The notes under the pieces are model-generated. The model had not been told where the DNA came from, did no database searches, and was given only the letters and a program-made list of their open reading frames with translations. From Rickettsia typhi (GTDB taxonomy: Bacteria; Pseudomonadota; Alphaproteobacteria; Rickettsiales; Deianiraeaceae): DNA of 51,403 nt. A program made the position numbers and the translations under genes. Numbering within the stretch: position 1 is the first letter of the stretch; each line of letters begins with the position of its first letter. Shown here piece by piece: positions 33,048 to 41,955 of this stretch. The stretch lies in NCBI GenBank assembly GCA_945898725.1, contig CAMDIK010000008.1, positions 1 to 51,403 of the forward strand. The letters run 5' to 3'.

Positions 33048-35328
33048 AAAAGTCATCAGGCAGCCCAACCATTCTGGCAATTTGATGCGCATAAGACTTA
33101 TTGCAAGACCCGCGCTCAATTTTATAAGTAAATACGCAGTCTTTATTTGCATTAAGCTCGGTTTTGAAATGGAAATTTCCAATAGAAGAAATCTTCCGCT
33201 CTAGCTCTGTTAGTTGATAAATATGAGTTGAGCATAGAGTTAAGGCACCTATGTTAATGTTGATATATTTTAATGCTTTTTGAGATAAATCAAGCCCATC
33301 TTCAAATGCCGTGCCGCGACCAAATTCGTCAATCAAGCACAGCGACCTATTCGTTGCATTGTTTATCATATCTGCAATATCTTCAATTTCTACAAAGAAA
33401 GTTGATTTGTTTTCATATAAATTGTCATTCGTGCCTATGCGCGTAAAAATTGCGTCCATTGTGCTAATTTCCGCAGCTTCACAGGGAACATAACAGCCAA
33501 TATTTGCCATAAAGCAAATTATTCCAACCTGCTTTATATACGTGCTTTTGCCAGACATATTTGACCCGGTGATAACCATTGTGGTTAAATTATTGCCCAT
33601 TTGGCAGTCATTTTTCACCACGGCATTGCGCGCAATAGCATTGTATATCGGGTGATAGCCATTTTTTATCGAAATTTCCTTACCGCTTACCAGATTTGGC
33701 TTAACCCAGTTGTATTTTTTTGATTGATTGGCAAAAGATTGAATAATATCAATGTGAGATATAATATTTGCCATGCGTTTTAGGGTTTTGATATTTTGCA
33801 CAACATATTGTGTAATTTCTTCCACAAAACTGTCAGTTATAGCGGTAATTTTTCCACAGATGTCGCTGTATTTCAAAGATTGTTGCTGTAAATATTCAGA
33901 TGTTATGGTTATTTTCTGCCCCTCGTTTGCCAAATAATAGCCATTTTCAATTACCAGATTTTTATATCTTTTATCCATCTGCAGGCGAATTTTCCCATCT
34001 GCGTTAAAGGCTAAATTTATTTTTACTATACCAATAGCGCCAAGTTCGGCGGTGAGATATTTTTCCACCTCCCCTTCGAATGCCATTTTTTCACGCATTA
34101 ATTTGCTAAATTTAGGATTTGCCGTAAGTTTTATCATGTTTTCCAGGCAGTCTGTGTCAGCAGAATCTTCAATATTATCCGCAATAAATGTTTGAATATC
34201 GCTAACATCCAGCATTAAATTCTGGCTAATATGCACAATGTTTGTAATTCTTTCATCGCAAATTATACGGCACATTGACTTAATCGTGCGAATAAGATTT
34301 ATAATATCATACCCTGACGTGCTAGTATTAATTATACGGAAAATAATGCGCTCTATGTCATATATCTCTTCCAATTCCTTTTGAAGCTGTGTCAGGTAAT
34401 CAGAATTTTCAATGAAATACCCTATACTTTCCAAGTTTTTATGGGTATATTTTGTAATAGGATTAATAAGATAAGACCGCAACATTCTTCTTCCACTTAA
34501 GGTTTTTGTGTGATTTAACACGTCAAATAAGGTGTTTTTATCGCCTTTTTTATTGCTAATTATTGACAAGCTAAGTAGGGTTTGAAAAGGCACAGTCAAG
34601 CGTTGATCTTTATAACGCCGATCCACAGATGATATATGTATATTAATATTCTCTTTAATTTTGCGTAAATATGCCAATGCCTGGTAAAAAATCTGCTTTT
34701 CGCCGGAGGTTAGAATATCTTCATATTTATCCAATGAAAAGCTGTTATATTGCAAAATATCATCACTGCTAACGCGATATTCTGCATATTGCATCAGGTC
34801 AAATGCAATTGGAAAGTTCAAAGGAACCGCTATTTCTTTTGTATTATAAAGCGAAAGCTTTTGCACAATAACTTCCTTGCTAAATTTGGAATATTCTATA
34901 AATACCTCACCGGTTGATGGGTCTAAAAATAACATCAGGCAATTATCACCTAATTTACCAATTGATGCAACATAAGAGCTATATGGTGAATAAGAATAAT
35001 CCTCATACAAATGCGCGGTTGACGGGGTTATTATGTCTGAAATAAAGCGATTTTTCTTCTTACCCTCTCGGTCATCTTCATTTACAATAACAACAGAATA
35101 GCCAAAATCTAGCAACTTTTTGATATATTCCGCCCTGCTTACAACGGGAAATCCGCACAATGGAATATCATTTCCCTGAAAACTGCGCGAAGTTTCTTTA
35201 ATGCCCAGCCTTTCTGAAATTTCCCCAACTCTGTCACCTAAAATTTCAAAAAATGCCCCAATTTTACACAGAATAATCTTATCCAAATGCTGTTCTTGAA
35301 TAGAAATATAGTACTCCATCACGCTCAT
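33037..35328 (-). CDS. mutS: DNA mismatch repair protein MutS
   Basis: MutS recognises mismatches and starts repair. The 763-residue protein (ATG 35328) has the N-terminal mismatch-binding Phe-x-Glu in KIGAFFEILGD, a core and clamp, and the ATPase domain: Walker A VITGSNMSGKST (about residue 590), STFFVEIEDIADMI, Walker B CLIDEFGRGTAFEDGL and TLCSTHIYQLTEL. It is about 90 residues shorter than E. coli MutS, and its P-loop reads SNMSGKST rather than PNMGGKST. ATG 35328 is one base past the mnmG stop, indicating an mnmG-mutS operon. The frame is open to TTG 35343. Confidence 0.9.
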   Translation of the reverse strand: MSVMEYYISIQEQHLDKIILCKIGAFFEILGDRVGEISERLGIKETSRSFQGNDIPLCGFPVVSRAEYIKKLLDFGYSVVIVNEDDREGKKKNRFISDIITPSTAHLYEDYSYSPYSSYVASIGKLGDNCLMLFLDPSTGEVFIEYSKFSKEVIVQKLSLYNTKEIAVPLNFPIAFDLMQYAEYRVSSDDILQYNSFSLDKYEDILTSGEKQIFYQALAYLRKIKENINIHISSVDRRYKDQRLTVPFQTLLSLSIISNKKGDKNTLFDVLNHTKTLSGRRMLRSYLINPITKYTHKNLESIGYFIENSDYLTQLQKELEEIYDIERIIFRIINTSTSGYDIINLIRTIKSMCRIICDERITNIVHISQNLMLDVSDIQTFIADNIEDSADTDCLENMIKLTANPKFSKLMREKMAFEGEVEKYLTAELGAIGIVKINLAFNADGKIRLQMDKRYKNLVIENGYYLANEGQKITITSEYLQQQSLKYSDICGKITAITDSFVEEITQYVVQNIKTLKRMANIISHIDIIQSFANQSKKYNWVKPNLVSGKEISIKNGYHPIYNAIARNAVVKNDCQMGNNLTTMVITGSNMSGKSTYIKQVGIICFMANIGCYVPCEAAEISTMDAIFTRIGTNDNLYENKSTFFVEIEDIADMINNATNRSLCLIDEFGRGTAFEDGLDLSQKALKYININIGALTLCSTHIYQLTELERKISSIGNFHFKTELNANKDCVFTYKIERGSCNKSYAHQIARMVGLPDDFFTI

Positions 35329-35329
35329 A

Positions 35330-37183
35330 TTATTTTTCACCAAGACTCAAATAAACAATAATTGCCATAATTGCAGCCGGGGTAACTCCGGGAATTTTAG
35401 CAGCATCGGCTATGGTTTCCGGCCTGGTTCTACCCAGCTTTTCAACCACTTCATTTGACAAGGATTTCACATTTTTATATGCAAAATCTAGCGGAATTTT
35501 AATATTCTCACCGCGCTTCATTGAGGCAATTTCTTCATCTTGCCTTTTAATGTAAAAATGATATTTTGCATCAGTTTCAAGTGCAAACCTAATATCTTGG
35601 GAATATTTTTCTAAATCCGGCTTGATTTTTAAAATATCATCAAAGCCAATATTTTTATTAGATAAAAGCTCAAATAGATCTCGCCTGACCCCATCTTGAG
35701 AAATGTTAATTCCAAATTCCAAAAGCTGCACCGGGCTATATTTCACCAGGCGCAAGTCACTTTGCAAATTTTGAATATTCTTAAGGCGATTTTCAAAAAA
35801 TTCACACCTTTCAACACCAACGCAGCCAATTTCAATTCCCTGCGGCGTTAAGCGCAAATCTGCATTATCATTTCTAATGCTTAAGCGATATTCCGAACGG
35901 GAAGTGAACATTCTATACGGCTCGCCATTCACCCCAAGTGTTGTTAAATCGTCTATCATCACCCCAATGAAAGATGAACTTCTGTCTAAAATTAGCTCTT
36001 TTTCCGCACCTAATGCCAAAAGCGCAGCATTCACACCTGCAATCAAACCCTGCCCTGCGGCTTCTTCATAACCGGTTGTGCCATTGATTTGCCCTGCCAT
36101 AAAAAGCCCGTCAAAGCCTTTATATGCCAATGTTTTGCGCAAATTTCTTGCGTCAATGTAGTCATATTCAATTGCATAGCCAAATTGGGAAATTTTGCAA
36201 TTTTCAAGCCCTGGAATTGTGCGAATAAATGCCTCCTGAATATCAACAGGCATTGCCGTGGAAATGCCATTTGGGTAAACCAGTTCGCTGTCTAAGCCTT
36301 CAGGTTCTAGGAAAATTTGATGCCTTTCTTTGTCGGAAAATCTGCGAATTTTATCTTCAATTGACGGGCAATATCGTGGCCCGCGTGAGGAAATTTGCCC
36401 ATTATCCATAGGAGATCTGTCTTTCGCCGCACGAATAATTTCATGCGTTTTTTCATTGGTATATGTTATATGGCAAACAATTTGCTCTTGTGTTATGCTT
36501 TTAGTAAAATATGAAAATGGCATTGGCGGAACATCGCCTGCTTGAAATTCCAAATTGCTATAGTCAATGGAATCACGGTAAATTCTGCAAGGTGTTCCTG
36601 TTTTTAGCCTGCCCAGGGTAACGCCAATATTTTTCAGGGAATTGCTCAGACCAATGCTGGGGTTTTCGCCCATTCTTCCTGCGCTTTTTGTGCTTTCTCC
36701 CTGGTGAATTATTCCCTTTAAAAATGTTCCCGTTGTAACTACAAGTGCTTTGCAGGTAATTTTTTCTCCAGTTTCAAGGGAAATTCCAAGAATTTTGCCA
36801 TCTTTTTCCAAAATTTCCCCAACCATTCCTTCAACAATCGTCAAATTCTGGTAATTCATCAAGGTTTCCTGGGCAATTTTTTTATATAACTTTCTATCCG
36901 CCTGGGCGCGCAAACCCCAAACTGCCGGGCCCTTGCTGCTATTTAAAATTTTCGTATGAATAGATGCCTTGTCAATAAACTTTGCCATTACGCCGTCTAG
37001 GCTGTCAATTTCGCGAACAATTGTGCCTTTTCCTATGCCACCAATTGCCGGATTGCAAGACATTTCCCCAAGATTATCAGAATTTATTGTAACCAATGCA
37101 GTTTTTGCACCATTTCTTGCAGATGCCGCCGCCGCTTCCATTCCTGCATGCCCACCACCAATTACTATAACATCAAAGTTCAC
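35330..37183 (-). CDS. mnmG: tRNA uridine 5-carboxymethylaminomethyl modification enzyme MnmG (GidA)
   Basis: MnmG, with MnmE, modifies the wobble uridine of several tRNAs. It has the FAD-binding Rossmann start FDVIVIGGGHAGMEAA, SCNPAIGGIGKGTIVREIDSLDG, PAVWGLRAQADRK, GRMGENPSIGLS, GRLKTGTPCRI, MAGQINGTTGYEEAAGQG and TSRSEYRLSIRNDNADLRL, and the C-terminal MnmE-binding region. GTG 37183 puts the start directly before the FAD strand (617 residues); the frame reaches TTG 37231. rsmG and parAB, usual neighbours, are absent and mutS follows. Confidence 0.96.
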   Translation of the reverse strand: MNFDVIVIGGGHAGMEAAAASARNGAKTALVTINSDNLGEMSCNPAIGGIGKGTIVREIDSLDGVMAKFIDKASIHTKILNSSKGPAVWGLRAQADRKLYKKIAQETLMNYQNLTIVEGMVGEILEKDGKILGISLETGEKITCKALVVTTGTFLKGIIHQGESTKSAGRMGENPSIGLSNSLKNIGVTLGRLKTGTPCRIYRDSIDYSNLEFQAGDVPPMPFSYFTKSITQEQIVCHITYTNEKTHEIIRAAKDRSPMDNGQISSRGPRYCPSIEDKIRRFSDKERHQIFLEPEGLDSELVYPNGISTAMPVDIQEAFIRTIPGLENCKISQFGYAIEYDYIDARNLRKTLAYKGFDGLFMAGQINGTTGYEEAAGQGLIAGVNAALLALGAEKELILDRSSSFIGVMIDDLTTLGVNGEPYRMFTSRSEYRLSIRNDNADLRLTPQGIEIGCVGVERCEFFENRLKNIQNLQSDLRLVKYSPVQLLEFGINISQDGVRRDLFELLSNKNIGFDDILKIKPDLEKYSQDIRFALETDAKYHFYIKRQDEEIASMKRGENIKIPLDFAYKNVKSLSNEVVEKLGRTRPETIADAAKIPGVTPAAIMAIIVYLSLGEK

Positions 37184-37247
37184 AATTCTTATAATTTTAC
37201 CATTCTCTAAAAGTATTTTTTCAAAAAGCAAGTCAGAAAAATAATAC

Positions 37248-37276
37248 TTGACATTGCGCGAAAAATGTTGTAAGAT
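37248..37276 (+). promoter_or_regulatory. Promoter of the 37297-38157 orphan gene
   Basis: TTGACA (37248-37253), a 17-base spacer, TAAGAT (37271-37276). The start codon at 37297 leaves a leader of roughly 10-15 bases. Confidence 0.65.
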
Positions 37277-37296
37277 ATGTAGTATTTAACTGTATT

Positions 37297-38157
37297 ATGC
37301 CTGAGATAATTATTGTCAAACAATTTGACCAACCTCAAGGAGATCAAGGAGATCAAGGCTGTGTGTACTACGAATTGGAAGAATTTTGGAACGAGATTAC
37401 TACGTTTAAAAAAGGCGATCATGGGAAGAAAAGAAATGATATTAATAAAAATTTTAGTCAAAAGATTCAGGACATTAAAGCAAAATTAGACCTTGATCCA
37501 GAGGATAAGTGCATAGAATCATTATCACAAAAGAAGCTAGTTAAACTGATAATATTCATGGCGATTGATTTGACAGCAAGTGATATCAAGCCTGATATTG
37601 CAGAAGAATGTGGTCAATTAACTTATGAAGAGTTGCATGATACAGATATAGAAGAATTAAAGCAAATCTGTAAAACACTTGCACAGCAATCAAACATTCT
37701 GTCTAAGTTGGCATCTTGTAATGCTCACATATGTACAATTCTCGATGATACAGGTTTACTGCAGAAGGCGCAAGCAGAGTTGGTTAGTTTTAAGATAAAT
37801 GATAAACTATACAATTATGATAATAAGGTGAATTACACAGCGTGGATGCAGAGTGCCAGCAAAGCATTAGATGCTACAATTAAAGATAAACAATGTAATA
37901 AAGAAGGGTTGCACTCCGAGATTGGGACTATGGATTGCATCAGTGACTTTATGAAAGAACATGAGAAGGATGTAAGTTGTGAAAATACAATAAGTATGGA
38001 AAGGGAAGAAATTTATTCCAACCTCTACTGTTGTTGCCCTTATAAAAGTATAAAACAAGAGAGACTTATTCCCGAAGCCGCCGCACAACCAGGTCTTGCA
38101 TCTCGTTTTTGCAGTAAAATTTCCGGCGCCTTCAATAGATTTAGAAGTATATTTTAA
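37297..38157 (+). CDS. Unrecognised orphan protein, possible effector
   Basis: I do not recognise this 286-residue protein. It is acidic and largely helical (EELHDTDIEELKQICKTL, QKIQDIKAKLDLDPED), with no signal peptide or membrane helix. Close to the C-terminus is a three-cysteine cluster (NLYCCCPYKS), then a basic amphipathic end (RFCSKISGAFNRFRSIF). Such a tail could bind membranes or be lipid-modified in a eukaryotic host, which is speculation. The gene is monocistronic, with a near-consensus promoter, between divergent mnmG and tRNA-Asp. Confidence 0.65.
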   Translation: MPEIIIVKQFDQPQGDQGDQGCVYYELEEFWNEITTFKKGDHGKKRNDINKNFSQKIQDIKAKLDLDPEDKCIESLSQKKLVKLIIFMAIDLTASDIKPDIAEECGQLTYEELHDTDIEELKQICKTLAQQSNILSKLASCNAHICTILDDTGLLQKAQAELVSFKINDKLYNYDNKVNYTAWMQSASKALDATIKDKQCNKEGLHSEIGTMDCISDFMKEHEKDVSCENTISMEREEIYSNLYCCCPYKSIKQERLIPEAAAQPGLASRFCSKISGAFNRFRSIF

Positions 38158-38196
38158 GACTATAATAAACTGCATTCAGCCAAGATTAATTTTTAT

Positions 38197-38224
38197 TTGA
38201 CAATTAATTTTTCATCTTTATAGG
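38197..38224 (+). promoter_or_regulatory. Promoter of tRNA-Asp
   Basis: TTGACA (38197-38202), a 16-base spacer, TATAGG (38219-38224). The tRNA begins 11 bases after the -10 box. Confidence 0.55.
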
Positions 38225-38234
38225 TAAACAAAGT

Positions 38235-38311
38235 GGAGACGTAGCTCAGTTGGTTAGAGCGCTGCCCTGTCACGGCAGAGGTCGCGGGTTCAAGTCCCGT
38301 CGTCTCCGCCA
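38235..38311 (+). tRNA. tRNA-Asp (anticodon GTC)
   Basis: A full cloverleaf: acceptor GGAGACG (38235-38241) pairs with CGTCTCC (38301-38307). The D-arm has AGCTCAGTTGGTTAGAGC, the anticodon stem CTGCC/GGCAG encloses loop CTGTCAC with GTC at 38269-38271, and the T-arm contains GGTTCAAGTCC. Discriminator G at 38308 and an encoded CCA at 38309-38311 complete it. Confidence 0.97.
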
Positions 38312-38333
38312 CTTTTACAAGCAAAATATCTAC

Positions 38334-38362
38334 TTGACATAAATGTCACAATGTGCTATAAT
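38334..38362 (+). promoter_or_regulatory. Perfect-consensus promoter of the 38384-38752 orphan gene
   Basis: TTGACA (38334-38339), a 17-base spacer ending in TGTGC, TATAAT (38357-38362): exact consensus at both boxes with an extended -10. The leader to ATG 38384 is about 15 bases. Confidence 0.75.
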
Positions 38363-38383
38363 AATACACCACTTTATAAAAAT

Positions 38384-38752
38384 ATGCAAAAAGTATCTCT
38401 TGCAAATATCACACAGCGCTGGGCGAATGCCAAGGGTTATGATTACGAACGCGGCGTAAATACAATTAGCATTACAAGAACAAATGGCACAATAACCATA
38501 GTAGCGCTGAATCCTCAAATTCAGCTAGAATATAACCACGATGCGATATATGATATTAATGAAAACCTACGAACTTTATCAAGCACAATCGCACGTGGAA
38601 CTTATCACGGTATGCCAATAATGCTACAAAAAACAGATGTGCGAAATAATTCACAAGATGCAAACAGAAATGAACACCCTATGGTGAAACATAAATATAC
38701 AATGAAGCTATTAAGTGAGGAATCTATAGGGGCAGTACATAATATTACGTAA
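38384..38752 (+). CDS. Small orphan protein, paralogue of 47757-48206
   Basis: A 122-residue protein from ATG 38384. The earlier ATG at 38351 lies inside the promoter spacer and cannot be used from this promoter. It has no signal peptide and no recognised family. Its centre reads LEYNHDAIYDINENLRTLSS then IARGTYHGMPIMLQ, which lines up with FLYNYSNVSIFEAGEIKSLS then ILTRGEFAGNAGCLR of the orphan at 47757-48206. The shared pattern is 'YN....I.e..e...LS....RG...G...L'. Both are single genes with exact-consensus promoters, so they probably belong to one uncharacterised family. Confidence 0.6.
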   Translation: MQKVSLANITQRWANAKGYDYERGVNTISITRTNGTITIVALNPQIQLEYNHDAIYDINENLRTLSSTIARGTYHGMPIMLQKTDVRNNSQDANRNEHPMVKHKYTMKLLSEESIGAVHNIT

Positions 38753-38777
38753 TGGATTTTTTTCACGCAGAAGAATT

Positions 38778-39250
38778 TTGTCACAATTTTTTAAAGGATA
38801 TGTTTTGGGGGAGAAAAAAGAGAAAATAAAAAAATTCCCTCACTGTGGTTCAAATCACATGACGGAATTTCAAGATTTTAAGAAAAATAGATGCTATGAT
38901 TGCAAATTTGAATTTTCAATTCGTAAAAGTAAATCTCAAAAAATGGTTTATGGTTATATATCTTGCAAATTCAAATAAAAAAGGTGTAAATTCCCCGCAG
39001 TTGCAAGGCAAATTGGCGTTACGCAAAAAACTTCTTGGTTTATGCTTCAACGCATTAAAAATGCAAACGTTGGTGCAATGTTTAAATCTCCATTTGAAGG
39101 AACGACGGAGATTGATGAAGTATACATTAGTGGCTCTGAAAGTAATCGTCATTCTAAAGATAAAAAAGCCACTGGTGAAAAACCAAAAACAGTTGTAATA
39201 GGTATGGTTAATCGTGAAACCAAGCAAGTTAAAGCAATTAAAGTTCCAAT
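38778..39250 (+). pseudogene. IS1595-family transposase, frameshifted and truncated
   Basis: Three frames read in turn as one IS1595-type transposase. First, the N-terminal zinc ribbon FPHCGSNHMTEFQDFKKNRC then YDCKFEFSIR. From about 38935 in another frame come LKKWFMVIYLANSNKKGV, then from about 38998 VARQIGVTQKTSWFMLQRIK and the catalytic-domain start TTEIDEVYISGSESNRHSKD with KTVVIGMVNRETKQVKAIKV. Two frameshifts and loss of the C-terminal catalytic half show it is dead. The sequence passes directly into an hsdM fragment near 39250. No terminal inverted repeats could be identified. Confidence 0.8.
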
Positions 39251-39620
39251 GGAGAAAAAGATTTCTTGCCACGCATTATTGACTATGCTTGTGGCTCTGG
39301 GCATTTTTTAACCGAAGCTATGGATAGATTGCAAAATATTATAGATGAGAAAATAAATACAAAAACTCTAACACAGGGGCAGAGGTCTAATCTATATTCC
39401 TGGCAAAGAAACAAATGTTGCATACGCTTGGGCAAAGGATTATGTTTATGGTATTGAAAAAGATTATCGCCTTGTAAAAACAATAAAAATTGCCTGCTTT
39501 TTAAATGGCGATGGCGAGGCAAATATTATTTATGGAGATGGGCTTGAAAGCTTTGGATCGGAATATTACAGAGGTGTTTTAAAGGAAAAATTTTATCAGA
39601 GCTGGTCATTTAAAAAATAA
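39251..39620 (+). pseudogene. hsdM: Type I restriction-modification methylase (HsdM) fragment
   Basis: From about 39251 the sequence encodes FLPRIIDYACGSGHFLTEAM, the SAM-binding motif I of N6-adenine methylases in the HsdM form. After a frameshift near 39390 it continues as NVAYAWAKDYVYGIEKDYRL and IKIACFLNGDGEANIIYGDG, also HsdM-like, ending at TAA 39618-39620. The N-terminal domain and the NPPF/NPPY catalytic motif are missing. The fragment abuts the transposase remnant upstream and an hsdS-like frame downstream. Confidence 0.75.
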
Positions 39621-40581
39621 AAATATTAACTATCTTGATATATCCGGAGTTGATAAAATTAATCAATTAGCCTGCGATGAATTAAAAATTAACACTGTTC
39701 CAAAAAATACTATTTTATTTCCAATTAGCGGGCAATCTGTCAACACAAATAACATAATCATAACTCCCAATCAATGTTGTATTGTAAATCATTTAGTCGG
39801 CATATCTATTACGAATGAAATATTGCTGAAGTTTATATTTTATTTTTTAAGCTATTTTAAAACTTCAAATTTAAGCCCTAATGGTTCTTATCCTGCAATA
39901 AAAATAGAGGCAATAGAGTCCATCAAACTCCCCCTCCCACCCCTCAATATTCAGCAACAAATTATTCATGAAATTACGGCAATAGAACAAAACGGGCAAA
40001 AAGTAGAGAGAGAGATTAGAGGTTATAATGATGAAATATCTCACTTAATTGAGAAATCACAAATTGGTGGCAAGAGGTATAAATTCACCGATTTAATTGC
40101 AGAAATTGATATTGAAAAGCTGGTCAAAATTCCTAACAATGAAATTTTAATGATTGGCAAATACCCTGTAATCACTCAAGAACAGGAATTTATCAGTGGA
40201 TATACAAACGAAGAAACTGGACTAATTACCGACATACCATTAATTGTATTTGGCGACCATACGTTGTCATTAAAATACATAGACTTTCCATTCTTTTTTG
40301 GAGCTGACGGTATTAAATTAATCAAAACTAACGACATCGTTAATGCTAAATTTTTTTATTATTTGCTAAAAAGTCAAATTCAAACGATTGCAAGCGGTAA
40401 ATATCAAAGGCATTATTCCTTGCTGAAAGAAATGATATTTACAATTCCCAATCAAGATAATCAAGAAAGTGTTATGCGAGACGTAGAAGCTCTTGAAAAT
40501 AAAATAACAGAATTAAATTTTGTTATGACAAACATTAATATAGAGAAGGGCGAAGTTATTAGTAAATATTTAGTTTTATAA
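39583..40581 (+). pseudogene. hsdS: Type I restriction specificity subunit (HsdS) remnant
   Basis: The frame is open from 39583 without an ATG and reads as the end of one target-recognition domain. The conserved HsdS segment follows: SPNGSYPAIKIEAIESIKLP, LPPLNIQQQIIHEITAIEQN (family 'iPLPPL..Q..Iv..ie') and the central helix. The second domain ends LKEMIFTIPNQDNQESVMRD then VEALENKITELN. The first recognition domain is incomplete, and the frame overlaps the hsdM remnant by 38 bases in a different frame. A shorter protein could start at TTG 39823. As no intact methylase is adjacent, the system is likely inactive. Confidence 0.75.
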
Positions 40582-40682
40582 GGTGTAAAAAGGGGAATAA
40601 ATATATTGATACCATTTAATTGATTAAGCCCTTGACAAATATATAAGGGGTATTAGCGTGGGTTTGGTTTGGTTATCATATT

Positions 40683-41528
40683 ATGAAAAATTTACTTATA
40701 TTAGGCTCTGCTCTAATGTGCTTTGCGTCAATAAATGCCAATGCTAATGAAGCATTTATTAATAAATCTTTGACCTTCCACCACGATAAATATGATAATA
40801 GTAAATATAGTGAAAGTGTTGCAGTGGTAAATTGGCACAGTGAAGAAGGTATTAAAAGATTTAACAGAACTGAAGCTAAAGGTGATTTTTTCAGACTTGC
40901 ACACCACTTCAAACCACAAGTAAATCCAGCAGCGTGTGGGCAAGCTGCAGCAACAATCGTGCTTTCAGCAATTTATGAAATAAACCATAAACCTTTCCCA
41001 ATTATTGAAGAATGGCCTATTGCTATTGGTGAAAAAAAGTATCCTTTGCAATATAGATTATTGAATGATTCTAACTTTTTCAATGGTGAAACTGATAAAA
41101 TTCTTGACAGACGTGTAATTTCTATGAAAATTCGCAAGAAAGATGGTGAATTCGGCGGTGGAATGGACATTGAAGAATTACAAAAAATGCTACGCGTGCA
41201 CGGCGTTAAATCGCAATTAACCAATGTTAAGGAGTACAGCGATGCTAATTTGAATAAATTCAGAGATTTGGTAAAATCTTCCGTAAATTCAGATAAGAAA
41301 TTACTATTACTAAACTACGATCACTCCTATAAAAGCTTGATGGGTGGGCATTTTTCGCCTATTGCTGCATACGATGTTGATTCTGATTCGGTTTTAGTTC
41401 TTGACGTAGCCGCGCATAGAAATCCTTGGATTTGGATTAATCTATCAGACGTATATCATGCGATGAATACTAAAAATTACGCACAAACAAGTTACAGAGG
41501 TTACTTGGTAATTGATACAGCATTATAA
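40683..41528 (+). CDS. Secreted phytochelatin-synthase-like peptidase
   Basis: A 281-residue protein with a Sec signal peptide (residues 1-21, ANA/NE). The papain-like phytochelatin synthase fold is shown by FFRLAHHFKPQVNPAACGQA (family 'f.L..hF..Q..payCG.As') with catalytic Cys85, GGHFSPIAAYD with His223, and VLVLDVAAHRNPWIW with Asp241. Plant enzymes make phytochelatins from glutathione; short bacterial members mainly cleave glutathione to gamma-Glu-Cys. Export to the periplasm or outside suggests action on glutathione there, or on host glutathione. It sits in a decayed accessory segment and has a strong terminator. No convincing promoter was found; TTGACA at 40632-40637 lacks a good -10. 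Confidence 0.8.
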   Translation: MKNLLILGSALMCFASINANANEAFINKSLTFHHDKYDNSKYSESVAVVNWHSEEGIKRFNRTEAKGDFFRLAHHFKPQVNPAACGQAAATIVLSAIYEINHKPFPIIEEWPIAIGEKKYPLQYRLLNDSNFFNGETDKILDRRVISMKIRKKDGEFGGGMDIEELQKMLRVHGVKSQLTNVKEYSDANLNKFRDLVKSSVNSDKKLLLLNYDHSYKSLMGGHFSPIAAYDVDSDSVLVLDVAAHRNPWIWINLSDVYHAMNTKNYAQTSYRGYLVIDTAL

Positions 41529-41534
41529 TTTGCA

Positions 41535-41578
41535 AATCAAAGCCGGGGGGTTTTAAAACTTCCTGGCTTGATTTTTTT
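41535..41578 (+). terminator. Strong rho-independent terminator after the phytochelatin-synthase-like gene
   Basis: A long imperfect stem from AATCAAAGCC plus GGGGGGTTTT (41535-41554) pairs with AAAACTTCCT plus GGCTTGATT (41555-41573), with a bulged A and some G-U pairs. A run of seven T (41572-41578) follows. It overlaps the end of the minus-strand PLD remnant. Confidence 0.7.
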
Positions 41579-41932
41579 AAAAACGTACATCTTCCAAAGT
41601 TCTTCAAATCTTTTGTTGTACTTGGCTACAATTTTCTTGCGTTTATCAGTAATGCAGTTTTGGCTCGGATTTTTATTATTTTTCAGTTTTCTCGCCGAAC
41701 CTTCAGTTTCGGAGTTCATTTTCGTTGCCGCCTCCGTCCAATTGTAACTTCCTGTAATTATAAATTTCTTGTCAAAAACTCCGAATTTATTGTGTTCTAT
41801 TTTGACTTTTTTCTTAATTCTAACATCAAAACCAGCCTCTTGAAGTTTTGGCACGAATGAATATTTGCCTTTGCTTTGGGCTTTGTCGGCGACTATTCTT
41901 ATTTTAATGCCTCGTTCTTTGGCGAAAAGCAA
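41537..41932 (-). pseudogene. Phospholipase D-family protein, N-terminally truncated
   Basis: The 131-residue frame contains GIKIRIVADKAQSKGKYS and the HKD-type motif HNKFGVFDKKFIITGSYNWT (His-x-Lys...Asp), typical of small PLD nucleases such as the Nuc/plasmid endonuclease group. The frame is closed by a TGA just upstream. Only a TTG start is present, and the N-terminal signal or membrane part and first strands expected for the family are missing. The C-terminal Lys-rich extension is not typical. Best read as a remnant, although a short product is possible. Confidence 0.6.
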
Positions 41933-41955
41933 GCTATCGTAACATATTTTTCATA

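Noticed and set aside
37867..38175. Minus-strand open frame of 102 codons opposite the 37297-38157 orphan
   Set aside because: No start signals or family features; the plus-strand frame has a promoter and protein-like composition.
38351..38383. ATG 38351 as start of the small orphan gene
   Set aside because: It lies within the promoter spacer and would be upstream of the transcription start; ATG 38384 is used instead.
40632..40660. TTGACA before the phytochelatin-synthase-like gene as a full promoter
   Set aside because: No -10-like box occurs 15-19 bases downstream, so only the -35 match is present.
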